Part shown: positions 1 through 5,211 of the stretch, piece by piece
Numbering within the stretch: the first letter of the stretch is position 1
Layout of the letters: every line of letters starts with the position of its first letter
Made by a program: the position numbers and the translations under genes
The notes under the pieces: model-generated
The model's database searches: none
What the model was told of the DNA's origin: nothing
The model's input: the letters and a program-made list of their open reading frames with translations, nothing else
From: [Scytonema hofmanni] UTEX 2349
Lineage (GTDB): Bacteria > Cyanobacteriota > Cyanobacteriia > Cyanobacteriales > Nostocaceae
Direction of reading: 5' to 3'
Assembly: GCF_000582685.1 (NCBI RefSeq)
Contig: NZ_KK073768.1
Location: 1,111,256-1,117,094 of the forward strand
Length of the DNA stretch: 5,839 nucleotides

Positions 1-64
1 TTCGATCAGATTGTTCATACTTCCAGATTGTCAATTTACGATCGCCTCCCATAAGTATTGTCAT
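1..64 (-). CDS. Possible N-terminus of a gene running off the left edge
   Basis: On the minus strand an ATG at 64-62 opens a frame that stays open to position 1. It gives about 21 residues, beginning MTILMGGDRKLTIWKYEQ. A purine-rich AGAGA lies a few bases upstream of the ATG and could serve as a ribosome binding site; a second ATG at 52-50 is an alternative start. The composition (Lys, Trp, Tyr, Glu) looks protein-like, but 21 codons are too few to establish coding or assign a family. The GGDRKLTIW string faintly recalls the end of a WD40 blade, which is only a guess. The orientation would place the G-rich repeat at 81-119 in its upstream region. Confidence 0.3.
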   Translation of the reverse strand, partial: MTILMGGDRKLTIWKYEQSDR

Positions 65-85
65 TTTTCTCTGTTTGTATGAAAC

Positions 86-119
86 CACCCTGCTTTTTAA
101 GGGGGGTTAGGGGGGATCA
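86..119. repeat. Interspersed G-rich cyanobacterial repeat (GGGGGGTTAGGGGGG)
   Basis: The stretch contains CCACCCTGCTTTTTAAGG followed by two runs of six G (101-106 and 110-115) separated by TTA. From memory, CCCTTTTTAAGGGGGGTTAGGGGGGATC-like strings recur between genes in Nostocales genomes; I could not check this here. When translated they give a recognisable false peptide (LRGVRGD), which occurs in the spurious plus-strand frame at 58-318. The short C-run and the G-runs could pair as a hairpin, but no function is assigned. Confidence 0.55.
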
Positions 120-143
120 ACAAGTGCCTAAAATCACAGTTAA

Positions 144-248
144 CTACTTTTCAAACAACCTCTTAGTTGTAGATTCTCCCAATAACCAATTAGCAAATTG
201 CTGGGGATATTTTTCTGCTAAATATTTACATAAGTTGTCAAATTGCAT
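144..248 (-). pseudogene. N-terminal remnant of an Rpn-family nuclease/putative transposase
   Basis: The minus strand from an ATG at 248-246 encodes 34 residues ending at a TAG (146-144). The first 25 or so, beginning MQFDNLCKYLAEKYPQQF and continuing through ANWLLGE, closely resemble the conserved start of cyanobacterial Rpn/DUF4351-type proteins. These are PD-(D/E)XK nuclease-like proteins of roughly 250-300 residues, usually annotated as recombination-promoting nuclease/putative transposase. The expected continuation (the ...ELSxEPIRAD... block with the nuclease core) is absent. After GES the frame drifts into an unrelated tail, TTKRLFEK, and stops. The breakpoint is therefore near position 165-175, close to the G-rich repeat. 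The stub cannot be catalytic. The family call is from memory of the N-terminal pattern. Confidence 0.55.
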
Positions 249-364
249 TCCCAATCAAGGATTTAAAAAATCTAAATGGTCACCGCTTATTAAACGTAAT
301 TCTTTTTACGTACCTTGATTTGCGTCTTTGCTACGAGTGTGATCTGCTTATTATCCGTCTGGAC

Positions 365-751
365 TCACTGCTTTTGAGTTGCCAAAAAAGTTCGCAAGCT
401 CAACAAACTGAAGCTTTGCCCCAAATTCAACGGCAAAATTGATACTCCTTCCAAGCGGGACTGTACCCAACCATCACCCCAGTACCACTCATGAAAGCCG
501 TCGATACCTTGACTGAGTAGCAAGCGTAAACAATTGGGTTTTGCCACATCCACTTGATGATGAATCTTAACTAGTCCAAGTGAACTAGTAAACTGAAATC
601 CTGAATGTAGTTCTTCTGGCATTCCGGGAGAAAAACGTTGCCCGATGAGCCATTTTTCTTGTTGCACAGGACGCAGCAGACTGTCTTTGATTGTCGCTGC
701 TGAGGCTTCAACTTCTATACGTAGTTGACTTTGTTGAAAATTACCGAGCAT
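365..751 (-). CDS. SRPBCC-like small protein, function unknown
   Basis: This 128-residue protein resembles SRPBCC (START/polyketide-cyclase-like) folds. It opens with a beta-strand-like stretch (LRIEVEAS, residues 10-17). A helix and Trp segment follow (IKDSLLRPVQQEKWL, 21-35), then alternating strands (GFQFTSSLGLVKIHHQVDV, 51-69; LRLLLSQGIDGFHEWYWGDGW, 75-95), then a Leu-rich C-terminal helix (108-123). SRPBCC proteins usually bind hydrophobic ligands in a central cavity; no ligand can be inferred here. There is no signal peptide or membrane segment, so a cytosolic location is likely. The frame opens further upstream to an ATG at 799. I prefer the ATG at 751 because the extra 16 residues (MNHICHTKRKCDRSPK) look non-coding and run across a HIP1 octamer at 761-768. 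Neither start has a clear Shine-Dalgarno. The gene is divergent from hslO. Coding is fairly sure; the family is moderate. Confidence 0.6.
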   Translation of the reverse strand: MLGNFQQSQLRIEVEASAATIKDSLLRPVQQEKWLIGQRFSPGMPEELHSGFQFTSSLGLVKIHHQVDVAKPNCLRLLLSQGIDGFHEWYWGDGWVQSRLEGVSILPLNLGQSFSLLSLRTFLATQKQ

Positions 752-760
752 TTTGGGAGA

Positions 761-768
761 GCGATCGC
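761..768. repeat. HIP1 octamer GCGATCGC
   Basis: This is a perfect copy of the highly iterated palindrome of cyanobacterial genomes. It lies just upstream of the preferred start of the SRPBCC-like gene. Other perfect copies lie at 2535, 2667, 3180, 3237, 3393 and 3558 inside the large repeat gene, and at 5408 inside the small membrane-protein gene. Confidence 0.9.
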
Positions 769-878
769 ATTTTCTTTTAGTATGACAAATGTGGTTCATC
801 AGATACGGGCTTGTTCAAAAGAAAATGGAAATTTCATTACACTACGTCCAGGATGAAATATTTCTTCAATGGGTCTTT

Positions 879-913
879 TCCCAGTTCCTAGTCCACAGTC
901 CCCAGTCCCCAGT
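879..913. repeat. Short tandem heptamer array (STRR-type, CCCCAGT)
   Basis: Five consecutive 7-base units ending in AGT are visible: TCCCAGT, TCCTAGT, CCACAGT, CCCCAGT, CCCCAGT. The last two are identical and the first three differ by one to two bases. This matches the short tandemly repeated repetitive (STRR) sequences long known from heterocystous cyanobacteria, where they sit between genes and vary in copy number between strains. It lies in the upstream region of hslO, about 150 bases before its start. Confidence 0.8.
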
Positions 914-1061
914 TCAAAATTCCCTACACCCTACAAGCGCGGAAAGCCGCTCATTTTCATACGGACATCCTTAACCATTGTTGCTTTGTTTGGTCACTTT
1001 TCTACGAGCTTCTGAACTTAGAATAGAAAAAGTGAACTTGTTAAGAAATGTAAGGTTATTC

Positions 1062-1967
1062 ATGGCGGATCAATTAATTCGCGCCACGGCGGCTGATAGT
1101 GGAATTCGTGCAGTCGGTGTCATTACCACACGCTTGACAGAAGAAGCAAGGACTAGACACAAGCTTTCTTATGTAGCTACGGCAGCCTTAGGTCGAACTA
1201 TGGCAGCTGGCTTATTAATGGCTTCTAACATGAAGCGAGAAGGCTCTAGAATCAACGTCCGAATTAAAGGCGATGGTCCTTTAGGTGGTATCTTGGTAGA
1301 TGCTGGCTTAGATGGAACAGTACGCGGCTATGTAGAAAATCCCGCGATCGAATTGCCTCCCAATGCCAAAGGAAAACTTGACGTTGGTGGCGCAGTTGGT
1401 AATGGCTACCTTTACGTTGTTCGGGATATGGGTTACGGCTATCCTTACTCTAGTACGGTAGAACTGGTTTCTGGGGAAATTGGGGACGATGTAGCTCATT
1501 ACCTGGTAAACTCAGAACAGACACCTTCTGCTGTAGTTTTAGGTGTGTTCGTGGGTGCAAATGGGGTCACTGCTAGTGGAGGCTTACTCGTACAAGTGTT
1601 ACCAAAAGCTGCTAGAGATGAAGAGCTAGTAGCAAAGTTGGAATCACGAGTGGCGGGTTTAGCTGGATTTACGCCATTGTTGCAAGCCGGCAAAACATTG
1701 CCAGAAATCTTTCAAGACTTGCTGGGTGATATGGGTTTGGTGATTTTCCCGGAAACTCAGATGCTGCGCTTTCATTGTGGTTGCTCTTTTAACCGCGTGC
1801 TTGGAGCATTAAAAATTTTAGGAGAAGCCGAACTGCAAGACATGATTGCCAAAGATGATGGTGCTGAGGCAATTTGTGATTTTTGCGGCTCAGTATATCA
1901 CGCCAGTAGCGATCAGCTAGCCCAACTAATTGACGATTTGCAGGCGGAATCTTCCGTTTCCAGATAA
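1062..1967 (+). CDS. hslO: Hsp33, redox-regulated holdase chaperone
   Basis: This 301-residue protein is Hsp33, a cytosolic ATP-independent chaperone. It is activated when oxidative stress (with heat or unfolding) oxidises its zinc-binding cysteines, after which it holds unfolding proteins until DnaK/DnaJ can refold them. The N-terminal substrate-binding domain runs from the start (DQLIRATAADSGIRAVGV) to about residue 230 and includes the typical KGDGPLGGI and GYVENP blocks (69-94). The C-terminal redox switch is complete: HCGCS gives C239-x-C241, and CDFC gives C272-x-x-C275, with 30 residues between the pairs. The length is normal for the family. I chose the ATG at 1062 because homology starts there and AAGG (1052-1055) sits at good Shine-Dalgarno spacing. 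The frame is open further upstream but has no family sequence. The next gene begins 150 bases downstream on the same strand. Confidence 0.96.
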   Translation: MADQLIRATAADSGIRAVGVITTRLTEEARTRHKLSYVATAALGRTMAAGLLMASNMKREGSRINVRIKGDGPLGGILVDAGLDGTVRGYVENPAIELPPNAKGKLDVGGAVGNGYLYVVRDMGYGYPYSSTVELVSGEIGDDVAHYLVNSEQTPSAVVLGVFVGANGVTASGGLLVQVLPKAARDEELVAKLESRVAGLAGFTPLLQAGKTLPEIFQDLLGDMGLVIFPETQMLRFHCGCSFNRVLGALKILGEAELQDMIAKDDGAEAICDFCGSVYHASSDQLAQLIDDLQAESSVSR

Positions 1968-2117
1968 GTATAAAAAGATACGTTTATTTCATCGTGTTAA
2001 TGATATCTGTGGAGAGAGGTAATTGAGACTAGCTTTTTCATGACGAGAAAGTTACTATGGCAACAAAGAAATTATCGATCCATAACAGATCGCTGTGAAA
2101 TTATTTTGGTGTGAGAG

Positions 2118-4154
2118 ATGACAGAGCGGGATATTCCAGAGAGTTGGTCATCAGCCAGAGCAACAGAACCAGATAAAATAACCGGATTATCACCATCGCC
2201 AGAAAGGAGTGAAACTCATGTGTCTGGTGTTCCAGCTAATGGTTCTACCTCAAAGTCAGTGAAGCGCCGAAAAATACGCAATTCTGATCAAGAAACTGTG
2301 ACACCCAGCACTTTTTATGGTAAAATTCCCAACTGGATGAAAAGTTGGGTGTTATGGACAGTTTTATTAGCGTTGGTTCCTGGTAGTATCGGCTTTATTT
2401 CGATGGCGATGCTGCTAAAATTACCAACGGCGCCAAACTGTCCATCGATTTTTTGGCCCCTTGCGAGTGCATCGGTGCGACTGCACTGCGCTCAATTGGC
2501 GGCTTCTAAGCAGACGGTGAATGACTTGTTACAAGCGATCGCCTTAGTCGATCAACTACCAGAAAATCACCCACTCCGCTTAGAAATAAATCGCAACCTC
2601 GAAGAGTGGTCGCGTTCGATTTTACAGCTAGCCGATCAAAGTTTTCAATCAGGGAAGTTAGACGAAGCGATCGCTACAGCACGTAAAATTCCCAAAGACC
2701 TCTCGGCGGATAAATTAGTAGATGAGCAAATCTCTAAATGGCAGTCCACTTGGTCTAAGGGAGAAAAGATTTACCAAACAGCGGAAAACGAACTACGGCA
2801 AACACATTGGCAATCCGCTTTTATGGTGGCATCTAAATTGCTGCGGGTAGATAATAAATACTGGCAAACAGCTAAGTACGATCAATTGAATAGCTTGATT
2901 GTCTCAGCACGGGAAGATGGCGAGAAGTTAGCAAAAGCTAACAGTTTGGCAGAAGACTCTGGAGTAGATAATTTACTAAAAGCCATTAAAGTAGCTGAAT
3001 CAATTGGGCAAAATAGTTACGTTTATCAGAAGGCACAGGCAAGGGTTTCAGTATTTGGACGGAAAATGCTGGCATTAGCACAGAAACAGCTAGATCGTCG
3101 AGATGCAGATGAAGCACTGGAAATTGTCAGCAAAATTCCGGCAAGTACAAAGCTCAAGTTGGAAATCGAAGACTTTACAGCGATCGCTGATGCCCAAAGA
3201 AATGCATGGATTGGCACTGTTTCTGGTTTAGAAACAGCGATCGCCCAAGCACAACAAATTGACCCATCAAGACCAGTTTATGACAAGGCACAAAAACTTA
3301 TTGCCCGTTGGCAGTTGGAAATTGAAGATGTTGCCAATCTAGATAAAGCACGTACACTGGCAAATCAGGGAACAGTTAGCGATTTGAATGCAGCGATCGC
3401 TCAAGCGCGTCTTATCCCGGTTAGTAATCCTCGTGGTTCTGAAGCTAGGCAAGATATAGGACAATGGCGTGCTCAAGTTGAGACAATCGAAGATAAACCT
3501 TATTTGGAACGCGCTGAACAGATAGGTTTTATAGAAGATGTTAACTCATTGCAAGCAGCGATCGCCGAAGCAAGTCAAATTCGTAATGGTCGGGCATTAT
3601 ATCCAGAAGCACGCCGAAAAATTCGCACTTGGACGGCGAAAATTCAGCGAATTGAAGATCAGCCATACTTAGATCAAGCGCGAGATATTGCTCGTAGTGG
3701 CGATCTAGCCTCTGCGATTAAAGCTGCCGAACAAATTGCCTCGTCGGGACGCGCATTAAGTGGTGAAGCACAAGCGTCTATAGATGATTGGCGAGGGCAA
3801 ATCCGCGCTAGACAAAATTGGCGTCAAGCGCGGGAAGTGGCACTTGCTGGCACTCCTGAGGCTTTGTCAGAGGCAATACAACTAGCGGATAGAGTGCCAA
3901 GTCGTAGCTTGTTACGCAATGACGTGAATCCGGCTATTGACCAATGGAGTCAGCAATTATTAGATATAGCCCGCTCTCAGAGTGAGTCTGATATTACCCA
4001 AGGTATTGAAACCGCAAAACTGATTCCCCAAGGTTCTGCCGCTTACAGCGCAGCGCGAGAGCAAATTAGGAATTGGCGCGAATTGCTCAAGCCTCAGCCT
4101 GAACCTGAACCAGAGCAATTTCCACAGGAATCAACAACAACCGAGCAGCAGTAA
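2118..4154 (+). CDS. Membrane-anchored helical-repeat protein, function unknown
   Basis: This 678-residue protein is known to me only as a cyanobacterial hypothetical, often mislabelled 'chromosome segregation ATPase'. No Walker A or B motif is visible, so ATPase activity is not supported. Residues 1-75 are polar, Ser/Pro-rich and basic near 48-54 (SVKRRKIR), likely disordered and cytoplasmic. One membrane helix spans about 77-101 (WVLWTVLLALVPGSIGFISMAMLL). By the positive-inside rule the large C-terminal part would face the periplasm or thylakoid lumen. Residues 130-655 consist of about eleven repeats of 43-55 residues with the pattern AI..A..I.....Y..A...I..W. Closing Trp residues are W164, W208, W398, W450, W505, W558, W610 and W653, consistent with TPR-like helical hairpins that could act as a binding scaffold. 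The tail (659-678) is Pro/Glu/Gln-rich. Two Cys (108, 124) flank the segment after the membrane helix. There is no good Shine-Dalgarno (GAGAG is too close to the ATG). It may be co-transcribed with hslO. Confidence 0.85.
   Translation: MTERDIPESWSSARATEPDKITGLSPSPERSETHVSGVPANGSTSKSVKRRKIRNSDQETVTPSTFYGKIPNWMKSWVLWTVLLALVPGSIGFISMAMLLKLPTAPNCPSIFWPLASASVRLHCAQLAASKQTVNDLLQAIALVDQLPENHPLRLEINRNLEEWSRSILQLADQSFQSGKLDEAIATARKIPKDLSADKLVDEQISKWQSTWSKGEKIYQTAENELRQTHWQSAFMVASKLLRVDNKYWQTAKYDQLNSLIVSAREDGEKLAKANSLAEDSGVDNLLKAIKVAESIGQNSYVYQKAQARVSVFGRKMLALAQKQLDRRDADEALEIVSKIPASTKLKLEIEDFTAIADAQRNAWIGTVSGLETAIAQAQQIDPSRPVYDKAQKLIARWQLEIEDVANLDKARTLANQGTVSDLNAAIAQARLIPVSNPRGSEARQDIGQWRAQVETIEDKPYLERAEQIGFIEDVNSLQAAIAEASQIRNGRALYPEARRKIRTWTAKIQRIEDQPYLDQARDIARSGDLASAIKAAEQIASSGRALSGEAQASIDDWRGQIRARQNWRQAREVALAGTPEALSEAIQLADRVPSRSLLRNDVNPAIDQWSQQLLDIARSQSESDITQGIETAKLIPQGSAAYSAAREQIRNWRELLKPQPEPEPEQFPQESTTTEQQ
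2535..4076 (+). repeat. Degenerate intragenic repeats (43-55 codons), HIP1-phased
   Basis: The repeat region of the 678-residue protein is periodic at about 130-165 bases. The clearest run has conserved Trp codons at residues 398, 450, 505, 558, 610 and 653, spaced 52, 55, 53, 52 and 43 codons. Each unit starts with an AIA- or AI-like core. In five units that core is encoded by a HIP1 octamer (2535-2542, 2667-2674, 3237-3244, 3393-3400, 3558-3565). A sixth HIP1 (3180-3187) also encodes AIA but at another register, shortly before W364. The units are diverged at the DNA level, so this is old duplication rather than a fresh tandem array. Confidence 0.75.
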
Positions 4155-4200
4155 TATCGAATAAAAGTTGAATTGAGATATTGATTTTGCTGCATTACCC

Positions 4201-4250
4201 GCCATAGGTTAAAACCTATGGCTAATAGCTAAAGTCATCTCAAGATGACT
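4201..4250. repeat. Tandem perfect hairpins in the intergenic region
   Basis: Three adjacent inverted repeats lie here. The first has 10-base perfect arms, GCCATAGGTT (4201-4210) and AACCTATGGC (4213-4222), with a 2-base loop. The second is the small GCTA-A-TAGC (4221-4229). The third has 8-base perfect arms, AGTCATCT (4233-4240) and AGATGACT (4243-4250), also with a 2-base loop. The array begins 47 bases after the stop of the large repeat gene and could act as a transcription end or mRNA 3' barrier. No T-run follows directly, so a classic intrinsic terminator is doubtful. Very similar stacked palindromes occur between genes in Nostocales (from memory), which suggests an interspersed REP/MITE-like element. 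Confidence 0.65.
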
Positions 4251-4308
4251 AGATGTATTTTAGTCAAGCTTTTCAATCCATTTTAGCTCGCTTTTTTTAT
4301 ATATCAGC

Positions 4309-4338
4309 GATAATGTACTAAACCGCTTAATTGTACAA
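4309..4338 (+). promoter_or_regulatory. Candidate promoter/operator of the toxin-antitoxin operon
   Basis: A TGTACA core sits inside the 8-base palindrome TTGTACAA (4331-4338), 15 bases before the antitoxin start. A second, imperfect copy, TGTACT, lies at 4314-4319, 18 bases upstream. TGTACA is the core of the palindromes bound by E. coli YefM and YefM-YoeB, so autoregulation by the antitoxin is likely here. The spacing differs from the E. coli operator. A GATAAT at 4309-4314 overlaps the first site and could be a -10 box, which would let a bound repressor block polymerase. No good -35 is seen. Confidence 0.45.
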
Positions 4339-4352
4339 ATTGTGAGAATCTG

Positions 4353-4634
4353 ATGATTATCATTTCATCAAGCGAAACACGAGAAAATTGGGGAGAGATA
4401 CGCCGTAAAGCTCAGAGGGATGTTATTGAGGTGCAATCACATGGCAAGCCTGATGTGTACATTCTAAGCCCTGAAATATTTGAGGAATATCAAAGGCTTA
4501 AATATGAATCTCTCAAAAATAAGCTTGAAAAAGGTAGGTTGCAGGCTGAACAGGGTCATTTTTCGGATGCCACTGTGGATGACATCGTAAGGAAGGGTGA
4601 CGCGCTTTACGAGCAAAGAACATCGAATCGTTAA
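4353..4634 (+). CDS. Phd/YefM-family antitoxin
   Basis: This 93-residue protein is a type II antitoxin of the Phd/YefM family. These proteins bind operator DNA with the N-terminal domain and wrap the toxin with a flexible C-terminal tail. The N-terminal domain shows the family pattern: start of the first strand and helix (MIIISSSETRENWGEI, 1-16), then the DVIEVQSHGKPDVYILSPEIFEEY block (23-46), where HGKPDVYILSP is the usual signature. The remaining half (47-93) is charged and mostly helical, as expected for the toxin-neutralising part. A GAGA about five bases before the ATG can serve as ribosome binding site. The 3' end overlaps the start of the downstream toxin frame by 38 bases, a usual arrangement for coupled translation. 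The antitoxin is intact although its toxin is frameshifted. Confidence 0.85.
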   Translation: MIIISSSETRENWGEIRRKAQRDVIEVQSHGKPDVYILSPEIFEEYQRLKYESLKNKLEKGRLQAEQGHFSDATVDDIVRKGDALYEQRTSNR

Positions 4635-4913
4635 GCTTACCCTACAAGCCGAAGAGGATCTTCAAGAGATATACGTGTAGAAACTTGGGGCAAGGGGAGA
4701 GCAGAGCTATTCATTATTGCCTTGTATGATCGGTTTCAATTCCTTTGTGGCAATCCTGAAATAGGGCGAAAACGAGAAGAATTTTATCCAGGGTGTCGTA
4801 GTTGGGTATTCCAGAGCTACGTCATTTTCTATCAATTGAAAGATACATACATTGAAGTAATAGGCATTGTTCACGGTAGTAAGGATATCAACCGTTACTT
4901 TAGAGGTGAATAA
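4597..4913 (+). pseudogene. ParE/RelE-family toxin, frameshifted
   Basis: Two pieces of one RelE/ParE-superfamily toxin lie in adjacent frames. The first begins at a GTG (4597) preceded by the strong Shine-Dalgarno-like AAGGAAGG. It encodes about 27 residues including LTLQAEEDLQEIYV, then hits TAG at 4678-4680. The second frame continues from 4677 as VETWGKGRAELFIIALYDRF and ends YIEVIGIVHGSKDINRYF...GE at TAA 4911-4913. It carries the family's conserved NPEIGRKREEFYPGCRSW block, the VIFYQ strand and the HGSKDI end. Restoring one base between the frames (for example GTGGTA in place of GTGTA at 4675-4679) gives a 105-residue protein of normal length. No slippery heptamer is visible, so recoding is unlikely. 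It is a disabled toxin or a sequencing error. Intact relatives either inhibit gyrase (ParE) or cleave mRNA on ribosomes (RelE); sequence alone does not decide which. Confidence 0.8.
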
Positions 4914-4931
4914 GCCTGTTCTGGCTTTATT
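4909..4931 (+). terminator. Weak stem-loop at the end of the toxin gene
   Basis: AATAAGCC (4909-4916) can pair with GGCTTTATT (4923-4931) around a 6-base loop, with one bulged T. The stem overlaps the toxin stop codon and its 3' side is T-rich, so it could end transcription of the toxin-antitoxin operon. It is short and AT-rich; confidence is low. Confidence 0.3.
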
Positions 4932-5009
4932 AATGGATAGGGTCACTCTTGTGGAGGATGTGGCAATCCGCATTTTTCACTTAGTAAACTTTGATCTAAC
5001 TTAAAAGTA

Positions 5010-5204
5010 CAACCTTCGGAAATTCTCATTGAAAGATTATGAAAGGAAATCAATAAGGCTTTGAAATGGGAATGTTTTCAGACCTTAGATCAATTGCGAG
5101 AAGCTGTGTGGAAAGAGTTAAATAAATTTACAGCTTGTCAACTGAAATCTATTGTGGGCTGGGATTTTATTTTTTCGGCTTTATTTGTATCAGGCTTTTC
5201 GTGA
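5010..5204 (+). pseudogene. C-terminal remnant of an IS630-family transposase
   Basis: The frame through 5010-5204 reads QPSEILIERL, a stop (TGA at 5040-5042), then KEINKALKWECFQTLDQL, REAVWKEL, and ends IVGWDFIFSALFVSGFS at TGA 5202-5204. This matches the end of cyanobacterial IS630-family (Tc1/mariner-like DDE) transposases. There the catalytic-Glu segment, PYSPELNPIERLW, is followed by a Lys-rich helix, a Leu-rich helix and a terminal GWDFI..AL..AG motif. The Trp after IERL is TGA here (TGG to TGA), and the PYSPELNP part is eroded by small deletions. The rest of the transposase is absent upstream. It cannot encode an active enzyme. A nearby 9-base inverted repeat (5212-5238) may or may not be related. 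Confidence 0.65.
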
Positions 5205-5211
5205 AATGGTA

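Larger units (their letters stand above)
752..1061. other. Divergent intergenic region upstream of hslO
   Basis: The 310-base gap between the SRPBCC-like gene (minus) and hslO (plus) holds a HIP1 octamer (761-768), the heptamer array at 879-913, and a short GCGG/CCGC hairpin around 939-950. It also contains a minus-strand stretch at about 802-876 that reads as plausible peptide but has no start. A TAGAAT at 1019-1024, 38 bases before the hslO ATG, could be a -10 element, but no convincing -35 lies at the right distance. Plus-strand frames through here (for example 789-974) look like noise. I see no RNA gene. Confidence 0.4.

Noticed and set aside
58..318. Plus-strand open frame of 86 codons
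   Set aside because: Its first part is the G-rich repeat (the LRGVRGD false peptide), and the rest lies antisense to the better-supported Rpn-type stub. It has no recognisable domain or ribosome binding site.
879..913. CRISPR-like array
   Set aside because: The units are 7 bases long and directly adjacent, with no spacers, which fits STRR repeats.
789..974. Plus-strand open frame of 61 codons
   Set aside because: It runs through the heptamer array (giving a repeated HSPQSP-like string) and has no family resemblance.
978..1061. Upstream extension of hslO from a TTG at 978
   Set aside because: Hsp33 homology starts at the ATG at 1062, which has an AAGG at proper spacing. The 28 extra residues do not belong to the family.
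1308..1693. Two minus-strand frames inside hslO
   Set aside because: They are shadows of a strongly conserved gene on the other strand.
3026..3217. Minus-strand frame inside the repeat-protein gene
   Set aside because: It is a shadow frame; its hydrophobic, Ser/Ala-rich look comes from the antisense of Ala/Gln-rich repeats.
4660..4690. Programmed ribosomal frameshift in the toxin
   Set aside because: A -1 shift would restore the protein, but there is no X XXY YYZ slippery heptamer and no clear stimulatory stem just downstream. A simple base deletion is more likely.
4707..4973. Minus-strand frame of 88 codons antisense to the toxin gene
   Set aside because: The plus strand clearly encodes the RelE/ParE C-terminal half; the minus frame has no family pattern.
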